64,000 nucleotides of DNA from CAVSRC01 sp963798195. GTDB taxonomy: Bacteria; Pseudomonadota; Alphaproteobacteria; Rhizobiales; Kaistiaceae. Of this stretch, positions 26,658-36,057 are shown one piece after another (position 1 is the first letter of the stretch; the number at the start of each line of letters is the position of its first letter). A program made the translations under genes and the position numbers. The DNA is taken from positions 248,001 through 312,000 of the forward strand of contig CAWCSF010000010.1 of assembly GCA_963798195.1 (NCBI GenBank), given 5' to 3'. The notes beneath the pieces are model-generated. The model saw only the letters and a program-made list of their open reading frames with translations. It searched no databases and had not been told where the DNA came from.

Positions 26658-27564
26658 GGCGGACGACCGGCAGGCCGATCTCGGTCAACAGATCGGGTTC
26701 CGGCGTGCCTGGGCCGCTCAGGTAGATCTCGATAGAGCAGCATATCGGCACCTGCACGATTTCGGGATGCCCCCTCATCTCCTTGCCAAGCGCCATGAAG
26801 CTCTCGGTCATGCGGGCGTAGCTGCCTTTGTGCTGCCCCATGAACCAGGTCATCGCGGGCAGGGCGGAGATGTGCACGTCGTTCGGAACCTCGATCCGTC
26901 GGTCGATGGTGATCGCCGCGTCGTAGCGAAGTTTTTCCGGCGCCACCTCGAGCGGGTTGTCCCACGCCAGCCCAAGCACTTTCGTCTCGGCGGTCATCAG
27001 CCCGTTCTTCGCCGCCCAGCCGACGATCCGGTCGAAGCTGGCGCCGACAGTGTTGTACGGCCCGACATTGCGCACGGCCGCATAGACCAGTGCCGGCATG
27101 TCTCTCAGTTCGCTCATGGTGGTTCCTCCGTTTGATGACATGGCAACGTTCGGCCGCCAGTAGCCGTGGCGCGAAAAGCCCGACCACGGGTCTGCGCCGA
27201 GCTTCCGGAAGGCCGTGGGCGCGATCCCGTAGACCCGGTTGAAGGCGCGGCCGAAGCCGTCGGCGCTCTCGAACCCGGCGGCGAGGGCAATATCGGTGAT
27301 GCTGGCGCCGCTCGAGGTCAGAGCCCACGCTGCGCGTTGCAGCCTCAGCTTCAGATGAAAGCGCTGGGGCGAATGGCCGGTGAGGGCCCGAAACTGGCGA
27401 ACGAAGTGAAAGCGCGACAGCGAGGCGGTTTCCGCGATCCTGTCGAGATCGAAGGGCTCGTCGAGCGTCGCCAGCATGGCCTTGATGGCGCGGGCGAGGC
27501 GCATCACCTGCACCCGCTTCTGCTGGTCGCGACCCTCGCCGGCCATGGCGTCTGAATTGCCCAT
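26650..27564 (-). CDS. AraC-type regulator with GyrI-like C-terminal domain
   Basis: This 304-residue protein has an AraC helix-turn-helix pair first (about 20-115: LDRIAETASLSRFHFVRQFR, then ITDIALAAGFESADGFGRAF). A GyrI-like small-molecule-binding domain follows (about 150-302: SFDRIVGWAAKNG and later ICCSIEIYLSGPG). The same order is found in SbmC/Rob-like regulators. The start is ATG 27564; further upstream in-frame sequence belongs to the HAD gene. The ligand and targets are unknown. It is the only dedicated DNA-binding regulator in the window. Confidence 0.88.
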   Translation of the reverse strand: MGNSDAMAGEGRDQQKRVQVMRLARAIKAMLATLDEPFDLDRIAETASLSRFHFVRQFRALTGHSPQRFHLKLRLQRAAWALTSSGASITDIALAAGFESADGFGRAFNRVYGIAPTAFRKLGADPWSGFSRHGYWRPNVAMSSNGGTTMSELRDMPALVYAAVRNVGPYNTVGASFDRIVGWAAKNGLMTAETKVLGLAWDNPLEVAPEKLRYDAAITIDRRIEVPNDVHISALPAMTWFMGQHKGSYARMTESFMALGKEMRGHPEIVQVPICCSIEIYLSGPGTPEPDLLTEIGLPVVRLS

Positions 27565-27617
27565 GCCGGGGAAGCTAGCCGATCGGCCGGCCGCCCGCCC
27601 GACCGGGATTGCTGACT

Positions 27618-28232
27618 TCAGGCAAGCGCGATTCCGTACCGGTCGAGATCGTCGCGCATCTTGCCGGCACCGACGAATTGCTCGGCGTTCCAGCCAGCAT
27701 CGCGGGCCCCGGCGACGTTCGCGGCATTGTCGTCGAAGAACAGCGTTGCTGCGGGATCGAGGCCGAACGTCTCCGCATGGTGCCGGTAGATGGCTAGATC
27801 GGGCTTCATCACCCGGATACGCCCCGAAACCGTCACGCCACGGAAACGGTCGAGAAACGGGTACATCTCCCGCGCCTCCTCGAACGTGTCGGCGGCGAAA
27901 TTGGTCAGCGCCGTGACATCCCGGCCCTGCGCCAGCAGAGCCTCGAGGATCGCCACCGTGCCGTCGACTTCCGTCGGCAGCATCTCCGCCCAGTGCTTGC
28001 GGTAGGCGCGGATCATTTCCGCGTGCTGAGGATGCTCCGCGATCAGCAGGTCCTCCGCCTCGCGCCACGTCCGGCCGCGATCCTGTTCGTTGTTCCAGTC
28101 CGGATTGCAGACGTTGGTCAGGAAGTGCTTCCGCGCTTGGTCATCGGGAATGAGCCGTCGGTACGGCCGCTCCGGATCCCATTCCAGAAGCACCTTGCCG
28201 AGATCGAAAACGATATGGCGGATCGTGTTCAC
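27618..28232 (-). CDS. HAD-IA family hydrolase (2-haloacid dehalogenase / YihX-like)
   Basis: This 204-residue HAD hydrolase has a GTG start at 28232 overlapping the mutY stop as GTGA. Motif I is VFDLGKVLLEW, where DxG replaces the usual second Asp-rich form seen in the YihX group. Motif II is ALTNFAADT, the Lys motif lies in VMKPDLAIYRHH and motif IV is FFDDNAANV. The likely role is a sugar-phosphate phosphatase; a haloacid substrate is less likely. It ends the minus-strand run smc-ABC-F-mutY-HAD. Confidence 0.86.
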   Translation of the reverse strand: MNTIRHIVFDLGKVLLEWDPERPYRRLIPDDQARKHFLTNVCNPDWNNEQDRGRTWREAEDLLIAEHPQHAEMIRAYRKHWAEMLPTEVDGTVAILEALLAQGRDVTALTNFAADTFEEAREMYPFLDRFRGVTVSGRIRVMKPDLAIYRHHAETFGLDPAATLFFDDNAANVAGARDAGWNAEQFVGAGKMRDDLDRYGIALA

Positions 28233-29316
28233 GCTGCCCGTCCGCTGTTGGAGCGCCGCGTTGCCCCCGGCAACGCCGCCTCGATCACCTTCTTCATCAC
28301 GCTGGGCAGCGCCTCGTCGGGAAGGCTCGCTTGCGGCGCCCACCAGCACCCCGCCGGTGCTTTTTCCAGTTGGCCGGCCTCGCCGCAATACACATTCAGT
28401 TCCAGCCTGAAATGCGTAAACACGTGAACCACCGTCCCCGCGACCGCGCGCCACTCGGCTTGAATCGGTCGCGTCAACCGCGGGCGCGAAGTCCCTGATG
28501 CGACTCGCCCATTCCGTGCCCGGTACTTCGGCCATGCCGCCGAGCAGGCCGCTGTCCTCCCGGCGATGCAGCAGCACCGCGCCGTCGGGCCGCGTCACGA
28601 CGAAGGCCGCGCCATAGCGCACCGGCCGCTCTGCCTTCTCGGCCTTCAGCGGGTAGCGCTCCTCGCTGCCCGCCGCGTGCGCCGCGCAATCGTCGTTCAG
28701 CGGGCACAGCGCGCAGGCGGGCCGCTTCGGCGTGCAGATCGCGGCGCCGAGATCCATCATCGCCTGCGCATAATCGCCGGCTCGGCGGGCCGGCGTCAGC
28801 CGCTGCTGGATCGTGCGGATTTCCTTCTTCGCCGCGGGCAGGGGCGTTTCGATCGCAAAGAGCCGCGCGATCACCCGCTCGATATTGCGCGTCCACGACC
28901 GCCGCCGGCTCGTCGAAAGCGATGGCCGCGATCGCGGCGGCCGTGTAGTCGCCGATGCCGGGAAGGTCGCGCAGGCCGACGGAAGTCTCCGGGAAGCGCC
29001 CGCCATGTTCGGCGGCGACCGCCAGCGCGCAGGCGTGCAGGTTGCGGGCGCGGGCGTAGTAGCCGAGCCCGGCCCACGCCTTCATGACGTCCTCGCGCGG
29101 CGCCGCAGCGAGCGTCGCGACCGTCGGCCACGCCGCGACGAACTTGTCGAAATACGGCTTCACCGCCGCCACGGTCGTTTGCTGCAGCATGATTTCGGAG
29201 AGCCACACCCGGTAAGGGTCGGGCGTGACGCCCCGCGCCCGCTCTTTCGGGCCGACCCGCCACGGCAGCTTGCGCGCATGGCGGTCGTACCAGGCGAGAA
29301 GCGCCTCTGCCGTCAT
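28229..29316 (-). pseudogene. mutY: mutY adenine DNA glycosylase, disrupted by two single-base insertions
   Basis: MutY removes adenine mispaired with 8-oxoguanine. Frame 1 starts at ATG 29316 and carries the HhH-GPD core with catalytic E41 (WLSEIMLQQT) and D142 (AAVVD). Straight after D142 the frame breaks at about 28887-28890 (GCGC where GGC is expected). A second frame continues with NIERVIARLFAI and the iron-sulfur ligands (CTPKRPACALCPLNDDC). A second break near 28470-28490 leads into a third frame with VHVFTHFRLELNVY, the C-terminal MutT-like domain. Removing two bases gives exactly 361 codons plus stop, a normal length. ATGA and GTGA overlaps link it to the neighbours. It is either a pseudogene or a sequencing artefact. 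Confidence 0.88.
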
Positions 29317-30923
29317 GCGGCGTCGCTCAACGGAAATACCAGCCGCCGCTCGATGCCGATTGCCCCGAGGAAATCCTCGTCGTGGCTCGCGACCAGAATC
29401 GCCCCGTCGAAATCGCGGAGCGCCGCCTCGATCGCCGCAATCGAATCGAGGTCGAGATGGTTGGTTGGCTCGTCGAGGATGAGAAGCTGCGGCGGCTGGC
29501 TCCCGCCGAGCGTGCAGGCGAGGCCGGCGCGCAGCATTTCTCCGCCGGAGAGCGCGCCCACCGGTTTCAGTGCGTCGACATTGCGAAACAGAAACCGCGC
29601 CAGCACCGCGTGCGCATGGTTGATCGTCGCCTGCGGGTCGAGGCGGCGGAAGTTGTCGAGAATGGAGGCGGCGGGATCGAGGATCGCCACGCTTTGGTCG
29701 AGCATGACCGACCCTACCGGCCGCGATACGGCACCGGAAGTGGGCTCCGCGTCGCCGCTTGCGAGCCGCAGGAACGTGGACTTGCCCGAGCCGTTCGGTC
29801 CGGTCAGCGCAACCCGCTCGCGACCGGTCATTGCGAAATTGATGCCGTCGAATACGGCGGTCCCGCCCGGATGCGCGAAGCCGACACAGTCGAAGACGAC
29901 CACGGTTCGGCCGCTGGGCAATCCGGTTGCCGGCAGGCGTACCGCCAGCCGCGTGACGCGCTCTACCTCCGCCTCGGCTTCCGTAATCGCTTCGGCAGCA
30001 GAAACCCGCTGGCGCTCGGCCAACTGGCTGGCGCCTGCCACCGTCCGCTCGCTGCGCTCACGCTGGGCATCGAGCAGCAGTTTCGGCTGGTCGCCCTTGG
30101 CGCGGCTTCGCTCGCCGCGTGCATTCCGCTTCGCCTGTCGTTCGCGCGCCGTCTGGGCGCGGCGCTCGAGGTGCAGCGCGGAACGCTTCGCCACGTCGAG
30201 ATTGCGCTCCGCCGCTTCGCGCTCCTCCGCCTTGCGGACGGAGTAGAGATCGAAGCCGCCGCCATAGCTGCGCGCGCCGAGGCTCGACAGTTCAACGATG
30301 CGGTCCATTTCCCGGAGCAGCGCCCGGTCGTGGCTGATGACGACGGCGCCTTTCTTCCAGTTGGCGAGCACCCGCATCACGGCTTCGCGGCCAGCCGCGT
30401 CGAGGTTGTTGGTCGGCTCGTCGAGCAGGATAAGGTCCGGCTCGTCCAGCAAGAGCGCCGCAAGCGCCACACGCGTGCGTTCGCCGCCGCTCAGCGTGGC
30501 GAGGGGCCGGTCCGGATCGATTCCGGCGAGGCCGACCTCCGCCAGCGATGTTGCCAGCCGTGCCTCCAGCGTCCAGTCGGCTTCGGTCGCGTCCTCCAGC
30601 GAGCCGCGACCGGCCGCCAGTCGCCGCAACCGAACGAGCGCGCGCCGAATGCCGAACTGGTCGGCGACCGTGGCGTCGACATCGACCTGGACCGTCTGGC
30701 GCAGGACCGCGACGTGGCCGGAGCGCTCGACTGATCCGGTATGCGGCTTCGTTTCGCCCGCGATCACGCGCAGCAAAGTCGATTTGCCGATGCCGTTGCG
30801 GCCGACGAGGCCGGCGCGGTCGGAGCCGAAGGCTATGTCGAGGTTTTCGAGAAGTGGCTGGCCGTCAGCCGTTGCAAGGGTGACGGCGTGAAGCGCCACG
30901 ACGGGCGAGGCGTGCGAAGGCAT
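29313..30923 (-). CDS. ABC-F family ATPase (duplicated ATP-binding cassettes)
   Basis: This 536-residue soluble protein has two nucleotide-binding domains and no membrane segment. Domain 1 has Walker A GRNGIGKST (41-49), signature LSGGERTRVALAAL and Walker B LILLDEPTNNLD. A charged linker rich in Arg and Lys follows (about 230-310). Domain 2 has GPNGSGKST, LSGGEMLRAGLACTL and LLILDEPTNHLD. ABC-F proteins act on ribosomes in translation control or antibiotic protection; which applies here is unknown. The stop overlaps the mutY start as ATGA. The ATG at 30923 has no clear ribosome site (see the small upstream frame). Confidence 0.92.
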   Translation of the reverse strand: MPSHASPVVALHAVTLATADGQPLLENLDIAFGSDRAGLVGRNGIGKSTLLRVIAGETKPHTGSVERSGHVAVLRQTVQVDVDATVADQFGIRRALVRLRRLAAGRGSLEDATEADWTLEARLATSLAEVGLAGIDPDRPLATLSGGERTRVALAALLLDEPDLILLDEPTNNLDAAGREAVMRVLANWKKGAVVISHDRALLREMDRIVELSSLGARSYGGGFDLYSVRKAEEREAAERNLDVAKRSALHLERRAQTARERQAKRNARGERSRAKGDQPKLLLDAQRERSERTVAGASQLAERQRVSAAEAITEAEAEVERVTRLAVRLPATGLPSGRTVVVFDCVGFAHPGGTAVFDGINFAMTGRERVALTGPNGSGKSTFLRLASGDAEPTSGAVSRPVGSVMLDQSVAILDPAASILDNFRRLDPQATINHAHAVLARFLFRNVDALKPVGALSGGEMLRAGLACTLGGSQPPQLLILDEPTNHLDLDSIAAIEAALRDFDGAILVASHDEDFLGAIGIERRLVFPLSDAA

Positions 30924-30984
30924 GGCGGGAGACCGGAACGAATGGAAGGACACGGGCGAAATCGTTCGTCGCGGCCTGATCCAT
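30865..30984 (-). CDS. Possible 39-residue leader ORF overlapping the ABC-F start
   Basis: An ATG at 30984 with an AGGAG box 7 bases upstream opens a short frame (MDQAATNDFARV...) that runs out of frame past the ABC-F ATG at 30923 and stops at 30865. The ABC-F start itself lacks a Shine-Dalgarno sequence. This may be a translated leader that couples or attenuates ABC-F expression. It may equally be chance, so confidence is low. Confidence 0.3.
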   Translation of the reverse strand: MDQAATNDFARVLPFVPVSRHAFARLARRGASRRHPCNG

Positions 30985-31052
30985 GGGGCTCTCCTGTAAC
31001 GCGGTCTGTCGGCGTCCGCCCAAATGGGCCATGCGACGCCTGATTGCAAGGG

Positions 31053-34000
31053 CTAGCCCGCTTCGCGGAAGCGCTCGGCGGTCTCGAGATCGACCGACAC
31101 CAGTTGCGAAACGCCGCGCTCGGCCATGGTGACGCCGAAGAGGCGGTTCATCCGCGCCATGGTGATCGGGTTGTGCGTGATCGTGATGAAGCGGGTATCC
31201 GTCGAGTTCCTCATCTCGTCGAGCAGGTTGCAAAAACGCACGACGTTGGCGTCGTCGAGCGGCGCGTCCACCTCGTCGAGCACGCAGATTGGCGCCGGGT
31301 TGGTGAGGAACACGGCGAAGATCAGCGACAGGGCCGTCAGCGCCTGCTCGCCACCCGAAAGCAGCGTCATGATCTGCGGCTTCTTGCCCGGCGGGCGCGC
31401 CACGATCTCGAGCCCCGCTTCCAGCGGATCGTCGGACTCGGTCAACTGCAACTCGGCAGTGCCGCCGCCGAAAAGGTGGGTGAAGAGCCGCTTGAAGTGC
31501 TCGTTGACCGTCTCGAACGCCACCAGCAGGCGTTCGCGCCCCTCGCGGTTGAGGCTGCCGATGCCCTGGCGCAGGCGCTGGATCGCCGCGATCAGGTCGT
31601 CGCGTTCGCCGACCAGCGCATCGCGGCGCTCGGTGAGTTCGGTGGCCTCGGCCTCGGCGCGCAGGTTCACCGCGCCCAGCCGCTCGCGCTCCTGCTTGTG
31701 CCGCTCCAGCCGCGCCTCGACATCGTCGAGATCGGGCAGGGGGGCGCCTTCCTTGAGACCGGCTTCGTTCACGACCTCCTCGGGCGCGCAGTTCAGCGCT
31801 TCGGAGATACGTTCAGCCACTTCAGTGACGCGGGCTGCAGCTGCGACCAAGCGCTCTTCGGAGCGGCCGCGCTTTTCGCGCGCTTCCGCCAGCAGATCGA
31901 GTGCGTTGCGGGCGATCTTGTCGGCCTCGGCCAGAACGGCTTCGCCTGAGGCGAGCGCGTCGGCCGCTGCCGCGCGCGCAGTTTCCGCATCGGAACTTTC
32001 CGAGAGAAGGGCTGTGCGCTGCGCCTCGATGCGCTCCGGTTCGGCCGCCAGTGTTTCCTTCTCGGCGTTTGCCTCGTTGCGCCGCTCGGTCAGCGTCACG
32101 ATCTGGTTCTGTGCGTTGGCGGCACGCTCGTGCCAGTTCTGGCGCTCGACGGCGATCGTCGCCAGCCGGCCGGAACGCAGCTCTGCCTCGCGCGACAAGC
32201 TCTCCACCGCGGCGCGGGCTTCGGCAACGGCCGCACGGTCCTCATCGACCTGCGCTCGCTGGGTCGCCAGGCTGTCCGCCAGGGTCGCCGGATCGTCGGT
32301 TGCCGCGAGCCCCGAATTTGCGTCGGCCTCTGCGGCTTCCGTCTCGGCGAGTCCAGCGGTGAGCCGCGCCAGCGCTTCGTCGAGCCCGCTCCGCCGGGCG
32401 GCGATGCGGCTTTCCTCGCGTTCCGCCTCGGCGAGGGCCTGCCGGGCCCCGTCGAGCGCCCCGCGCGTTCCGCGCAGTGCTTCGCGGGCCGACCGCTCGG
32501 CCTCTGCGGCTTCGCGCGCGCCAGCCTCGGCGGCGCTGAACATCGTGCGCCGGGTCTCCACGTCTGCCTTGACCAGGCCGGCTTCGGCATCGAGTTCGGC
32601 CAGCCGGTTGCGGCTGGCGAGCCTCTGCGCGGCAGCACGCGGCGCATCGGCCGCGGCGACATATCCATCCCAGCGCCAGAGGTCGCCCTCTCGGCTGACG
32701 AGGCGCTGGCCGGGCTTCAGCATCGGCTGCAGCCGCGCGCCCTCCTCGCGCGCCACGAGACCGGTGAGCGAGAGGCGGCGCGCCAGCACGGCCGGTGCCT
32801 GCACCTTGGCAGAGAGCGGCTCGATGCCGTCCGGCAAGGCTTCGCCGTCGGCGCCCGCTTCGATCAGCCGCCAATGCGCGGGCGCTTCTTCGTCGGCCGG
32901 AACGTCGAGATCGTCGCCAAATGCCGCGCCCAGCGCGGCCTCGAAACCTCCGTCAACCTTGACCGCGTCGATCACCGGCGTGCGGCCGTCCGGTGCGCTG
33001 CTCGCCAGAATGGCGGAAAGGGTTGCCGCCTCGGTTTCGATCCGGCCGAGCGCGCGCTCCGCCTCGGTCAACTCGGCGCGTTTGGCCGTTTCCGCTTCAC
33101 GCGCCGCTGCCAGGCGCTGTTCCGCCTCGGAGGCTGTGGCCTCGCTCGCCAGGAGGACGGTCTCCGCCGCAGTCACCGTGTTGCGCCGTTCCGAGACGGC
33201 TGAGTCGCCGGAGCCGGTCAGCGTCGCAAGTTCGCCCCGAACCTTGTCGATTTCACCGCGGAGGCGCGTCGAGCGTTCGCCGGCTTCTCGAATGGTTCGC
33301 TCGTACTGGGCGCGGCGCGCCGTGATTTCGGCATGCTGCCTGGTCAGGTCGGAAAGCTGCGTTTCGCTTTCGACGAGCGCGGTCTCCGCCGTCTTGCGTC
33401 GCTGGGCGGCGTGGGCCTGACGCTCGCTGGTGGCGGCGTTCGCGGCCTCGAGGTCGCGCTCCTCTTCGTCAAGGCGCGCGAGGATAGCGCTGTTGTCCGC
33501 GACCATGCGCTCCTCGCGGCGGATGTCGTCGCCCAGTTGCGCCAGCCGCCGGTCGAGTTCTTCAAGGCGGTTGCGGATACGGCCTTCCTCGGCGTTCAGT
33601 GCCTCGGCCGCAAGGTTGATGCGTTGCAGCGCCGCGCCCGCGCGTGCCGCCGTGTCCCGAAGTTCCGGCAGCTTGGCGGCGGCTTCCGCCTGCGCGCGCG
33701 CGGCGCCAGATTGCTCGTCCGAGCGTTCATTGGCGATGGCGGTCGCCGCTTCCAGCTCTGTCTCCGCGTCGGCGCGCGCTTCCGTCGCCGCCAGCCAGCG
33801 GAGGTGAAGCACGACCGCCTCGCCACGCCGGATCTCGCCCGACAGGTTGCGGTAGCGCACTGCCTGCCGTGCCTGACGCTTCAAGCCTTCGAGCTGCTGC
33901 TCGATTTCCGCGACCACGTCGTCGAGGCGGGAAAGGTTCTGCTCGGCAGCGCGTAGGCGCAGTTCGGCCTCATGGCGGCGATTGTGCAGCCCGGAAATGC

Positions 34001-34505
34001 CGGCTGCCTCTTCGAGCAGGGAGCGCCGGTCGACGGGCTTGGCGGCGATCAGCTCGCCAATTTTGCCCTGGCCGACAATGGCCGGCGAATGCGCGCCGGT
34101 GGAGGCATCGGCGAAGAGAAGCTGTACGTCGCGGGCACGGACGTCGCGGCCGTTGATCCGGTAGATCGAGCCGGCCTCGCGCTCGATGCGACGGGTCACC
34201 TCGATCGCGTCGGAATCGTTGAACGCCGCCGGCGCCCTGCGGCTGCCGTTGTCGACCGCGAGCGAGACTTCCGCCGTGTTGCGGGCAGGGCGGTTGCCGC
34301 TACCCTGGAAGATGACGTCGTCCATGCCGGACGCGCGCATGTTCTTGTATGAGCTTTCGCCCATAACCCATCGCAATGCCTCGACAAGATTCGACTTGCC
34401 GCAGCCATTGGGGCCCACAACGCCGGTCAGGCCGGGCTCGATCGGGAATTCCGTCGGCTCTACGAAGGACTTGAAGCCGAGGACGCGCAGCCGCGTGAAT
34501 TTCAA
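31053..34505 (-). CDS. smc: Chromosome segregation protein SMC
   Basis: This 1150-residue SMC ATPase compacts and segregates chromosomes with ScpA/ScpB. The N-terminal Walker A is GPNGCGKS (31-38) and the QGKIGELI Q-loop region follows. Long Ala/Glu/Arg-rich coiled coils occupy about 165-500 and 640-960, flanking a hinge at about 500-640. The C-terminal domain has the signature LLSGGEQALTALSL and Walker B CVLDEVDAPLDD. The length is normal. The DsbA-like gene ends 60 bases upstream on the same strand. Confidence 0.97.
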   Translation of the reverse strand: MKFTRLRVLGFKSFVEPTEFPIEPGLTGVVGPNGCGKSNLVEALRWVMGESSYKNMRASGMDDVIFQGSGNRPARNTAEVSLAVDNGSRRAPAAFNDSDAIEVTRRIEREAGSIYRINGRDVRARDVQLLFADASTGAHSPAIVGQGKIGELIAAKPVDRRSLLEEAAGISGLHNRRHEAELRLRAAEQNLSRLDDVVAEIEQQLEGLKRQARQAVRYRNLSGEIRRGEAVVLHLRWLAATEARADAETELEAATAIANERSDEQSGAARAQAEAAAKLPELRDTAARAGAALQRINLAAEALNAEEGRIRNRLEELDRRLAQLGDDIRREERMVADNSAILARLDEEERDLEAANAATSERQAHAAQRRKTAETALVESETQLSDLTRQHAEITARRAQYERTIREAGERSTRLRGEIDKVRGELATLTGSGDSAVSERRNTVTAAETVLLASEATASEAEQRLAAAREAETAKRAELTEAERALGRIETEAATLSAILASSAPDGRTPVIDAVKVDGGFEAALGAAFGDDLDVPADEEAPAHWRLIEAGADGEALPDGIEPLSAKVQAPAVLARRLSLTGLVAREEGARLQPMLKPGQRLVSREGDLWRWDGYVAAADAPRAAAQRLASRNRLAELDAEAGLVKADVETRRTMFSAAEAGAREAAEAERSAREALRGTRGALDGARQALAEAEREESRIAARRSGLDEALARLTAGLAETEAAEADANSGLAATDDPATLADSLATQRAQVDEDRAAVAEARAAVESLSREAELRSGRLATIAVERQNWHERAANAQNQIVTLTERRNEANAEKETLAAEPERIEAQRTALLSESSDAETARAAAADALASGEAVLAEADKIARNALDLLAEAREKRGRSEERLVAAAARVTEVAERISEALNCAPEEVVNEAGLKEGAPLPDLDDVEARLERHKQERERLGAVNLRAEAEATELTERRDALVGERDDLIAAIQRLRQGIGSLNREGRERLLVAFETVNEHFKRLFTHLFGGGTAELQLTESDDPLEAGLEIVARPPGKKPQIMTLLSGGEQALTALSLIFAVFLTNPAPICVLDEVDAPLDDANVVRFCNLLDEMRNSTDTRFITITHNPITMARMNRLFGVTMAERGVSQLVSVDLETAERFREAG

Positions 34506-34565
34506 ACGCCAACTCCTGCTGTGGTGGCGGCGCGGGTAACGCGCCGCCGCAGGGGCGTCGCGGGC

Positions 34566-35249
34566 CTAGCCGCCGAGTATCTTGTCGATCTCCGCAAGCG
34601 AAAGTTCACCGGGGTGCTTTTCGCCGTTGAAGAAAAACGTCGGTGTCGAGTTCACGCCAAATTTCTCGCTGGCGCAATTCTTCACCCAGTTCACTCCGTC
34701 CAGAACCGACTGATTCGTCAAGCAGGCGTTGAACGCGTCCTCGGTGATTCCGGCCTGTTTCACCAGGTTCATGAGCGCCGTCTTTGGGTCCGGCACGAAG
34801 GCCCATGTCTGCTGCTGGTCGAAGAGCAGGTCGACGAGCGGGAAGTACCGGTCCTTCGGGGCGCAGCGCGCCAGCATGATCGCCGAGGTCGCCAGCGGAT
34901 CGAGCGGGTACTCCCGGAAGATGAAATAGACCTTGCCCGTGTCGACGTATTTCGCCTTGAACGCCGGATAGACGTCGCGATGGAAGCGCTCGCAGTGCGG
35001 GCAGGTCATCGAGGCATATTCGATCACGGTGTTGGGCGCTTTCGGGTCGCCCAGTCCCATCTCGCCGAGCGGTCCCGCCACCATCAGTTCGGATGTGGCG
35101 GCAGCGCCGCCACCCGTTGTGCCGCCGTCGCCTCCGCTCGTGCCGAGATCGACGCTTGCCGGGCGGCCGACGAAATAGAAGACCGCGCCGGCGACGATGA
35201 GAACTGCCGCTACGGCGATCAGGAGCATTTGCCGGGAGTTCCAGTTCAC
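34566..35249 (-). CDS. DsbA-family membrane-anchored thiol oxidoreductase
   Basis: This 227-residue protein is anchored by an N-terminal helix (about 8-27), with a glycine/threonine-rich linker (about 36-52) and a periplasmic thioredoxin-like DsbA domain. The active site is C83-P-H-C86, and the cis-proline loop is STPTFFFNG. The GTG start at 35249 is supported by an AAGGA box 8 bases before it. The position between DUF721 and smc is the standard one in Rhizobiales. It probably oxidises or isomerises envelope proteins. Confidence 0.92.
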   Translation of the reverse strand: MNWNSRQMLLIAVAAVLIVAGAVFYFVGRPASVDLGTSGGDGGTTGGGAAATSELMVAGPLGEMGLGDPKAPNTVIEYASMTCPHCERFHRDVYPAFKAKYVDTGKVYFIFREYPLDPLATSAIMLARCAPKDRYFPLVDLLFDQQQTWAFVPDPKTALMNLVKQAGITEDAFNACLTNQSVLDGVNWVKNCASEKFGVNSTPTFFFNGEKHPGELSLAEIDKILGG

Positions 35250-35340
35250 GTTTGTCGTTCCTTGGAATGAGATGCAATGGCGGAAGCCCGCCACTTTGTG
35301 AGTCGAGTGACTAATTACGGCGTTTCCGCGCCCCGTCCAA

Positions 35341-35844
35341 TCACGCTTGCTTGCGTGCCAGCGCGCCGCGGCCGAGCCGCTCCAGCGCATCCCTGAGTTC
35401 GGGGCTCTCCACCGCGCCGATTTCGCCCTTCAGCCGTGCCTCGTCCCGCGGCGACAGCGCAACCGTGGCCGTCGCCGGCGCATCCGCCTTCCGCGTCACC
35501 GGCGCCTGCACCAGCCGGATCTGGCCGACCGCGGCGTAGCCGAGGAACGCGTTCACGCGCTCCAGGATCTGCCCAAGTTCGTGCTGTACGTAGATGGCGC
35601 GCGGGCCCTCCACCTTCAGCGTCAGCACGCCGGGAAGGTCGGCGTTGGCTTCTCCGCGCGGCCATACGATCTTCTCCGGCCGCGTGTAGTCGGCGAACCG
35701 GGCGCCAACCACCTCCGCCCACGCCGCGATCAGATCTGCCGTTGCGAAGCCGCGCCGCTTGGCGAGCGGGTCGATCACGCGCCCCACCAGCGCCGAGAGC
35801 GGCACCGCCCCCCGCGGGCGCTTCTTTCCGTCCGAGTCGGCCAT
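35341..35844 (-). CDS. DUF721 (DciA-like) protein
   Basis: This 167-residue protein has the DUF721 domain at about 20-115 (VGRVIDPLAKRRGF, LIAAWAEVVGARFADYTRPEKI, LTLKVEGPRAIYVQHE). The family includes DciA, a loader or regulator of the replicative helicase DnaB in bacteria without DnaC. The C-terminal part here is charged. In related genomes this gene sits between mutY and the DsbA-like gene; here mutY lies downstream of smc instead. ATG 35844 is chosen. Confidence 0.85.
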   Translation of the reverse strand: MADSDGKKRPRGAVPLSALVGRVIDPLAKRRGFATADLIAAWAEVVGARFADYTRPEKIVWPRGEANADLPGVLTLKVEGPRAIYVQHELGQILERVNAFLGYAAVGQIRLVQAPVTRKADAPATATVALSPRDEARLKGEIGAVESPELRDALERLGRGALARKQA

Positions 35845-35972
35845 GCAGCGTTTCTCGCATGACGCTCCCGTGGTGGGAAGGCCGCGCGGGACCGCCCGAT
35901 GGCCCGGCATCGCACCGCAGCATCGCCTGAAACGCAAATAATGTCAGTGCGTTAACGCCGATTGACCTTTCC

Positions 35973-36001
35973 TTGACACGATATGGGGCGCTAACTATTG
36001 T
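35973..36001 (+). promoter_or_regulatory. Predicted promoter of the atpI-atpF operon
   Basis: TTGACA (35973-35978) is a perfect -35 box and TATTGT (35996-36001) a fair -10 box, separated by exactly 17 bases. Transcription would begin near 36008, some 50 bases before the atpI start. A GTTAAC palindrome lies just upstream at 35950-35955. This is the best sigma70-type promoter I can see in the window. Confidence 0.65.
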
Positions 36002-36057
36002 GCGCGCGGATTTGGGGCGCCTGGACTGCTTCTTCCGAGAATCGAGGGGAGCGACGC

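Noticed and set aside
28474..28886. Continuation of the first mutY frame as the true C-terminus
   Set aside because: The residues after Asp142 are Arg/Ala-rich and lack the iron-sulfur cysteines, while the adjacent frame carries them.
31126..33420. Long open frame (764 codons) antisense to smc
   Set aside because: Ser/Ala/Arg-rich shadow typical of high-GC coding DNA; no ribosome site or family, and smc is intact on the other strand.
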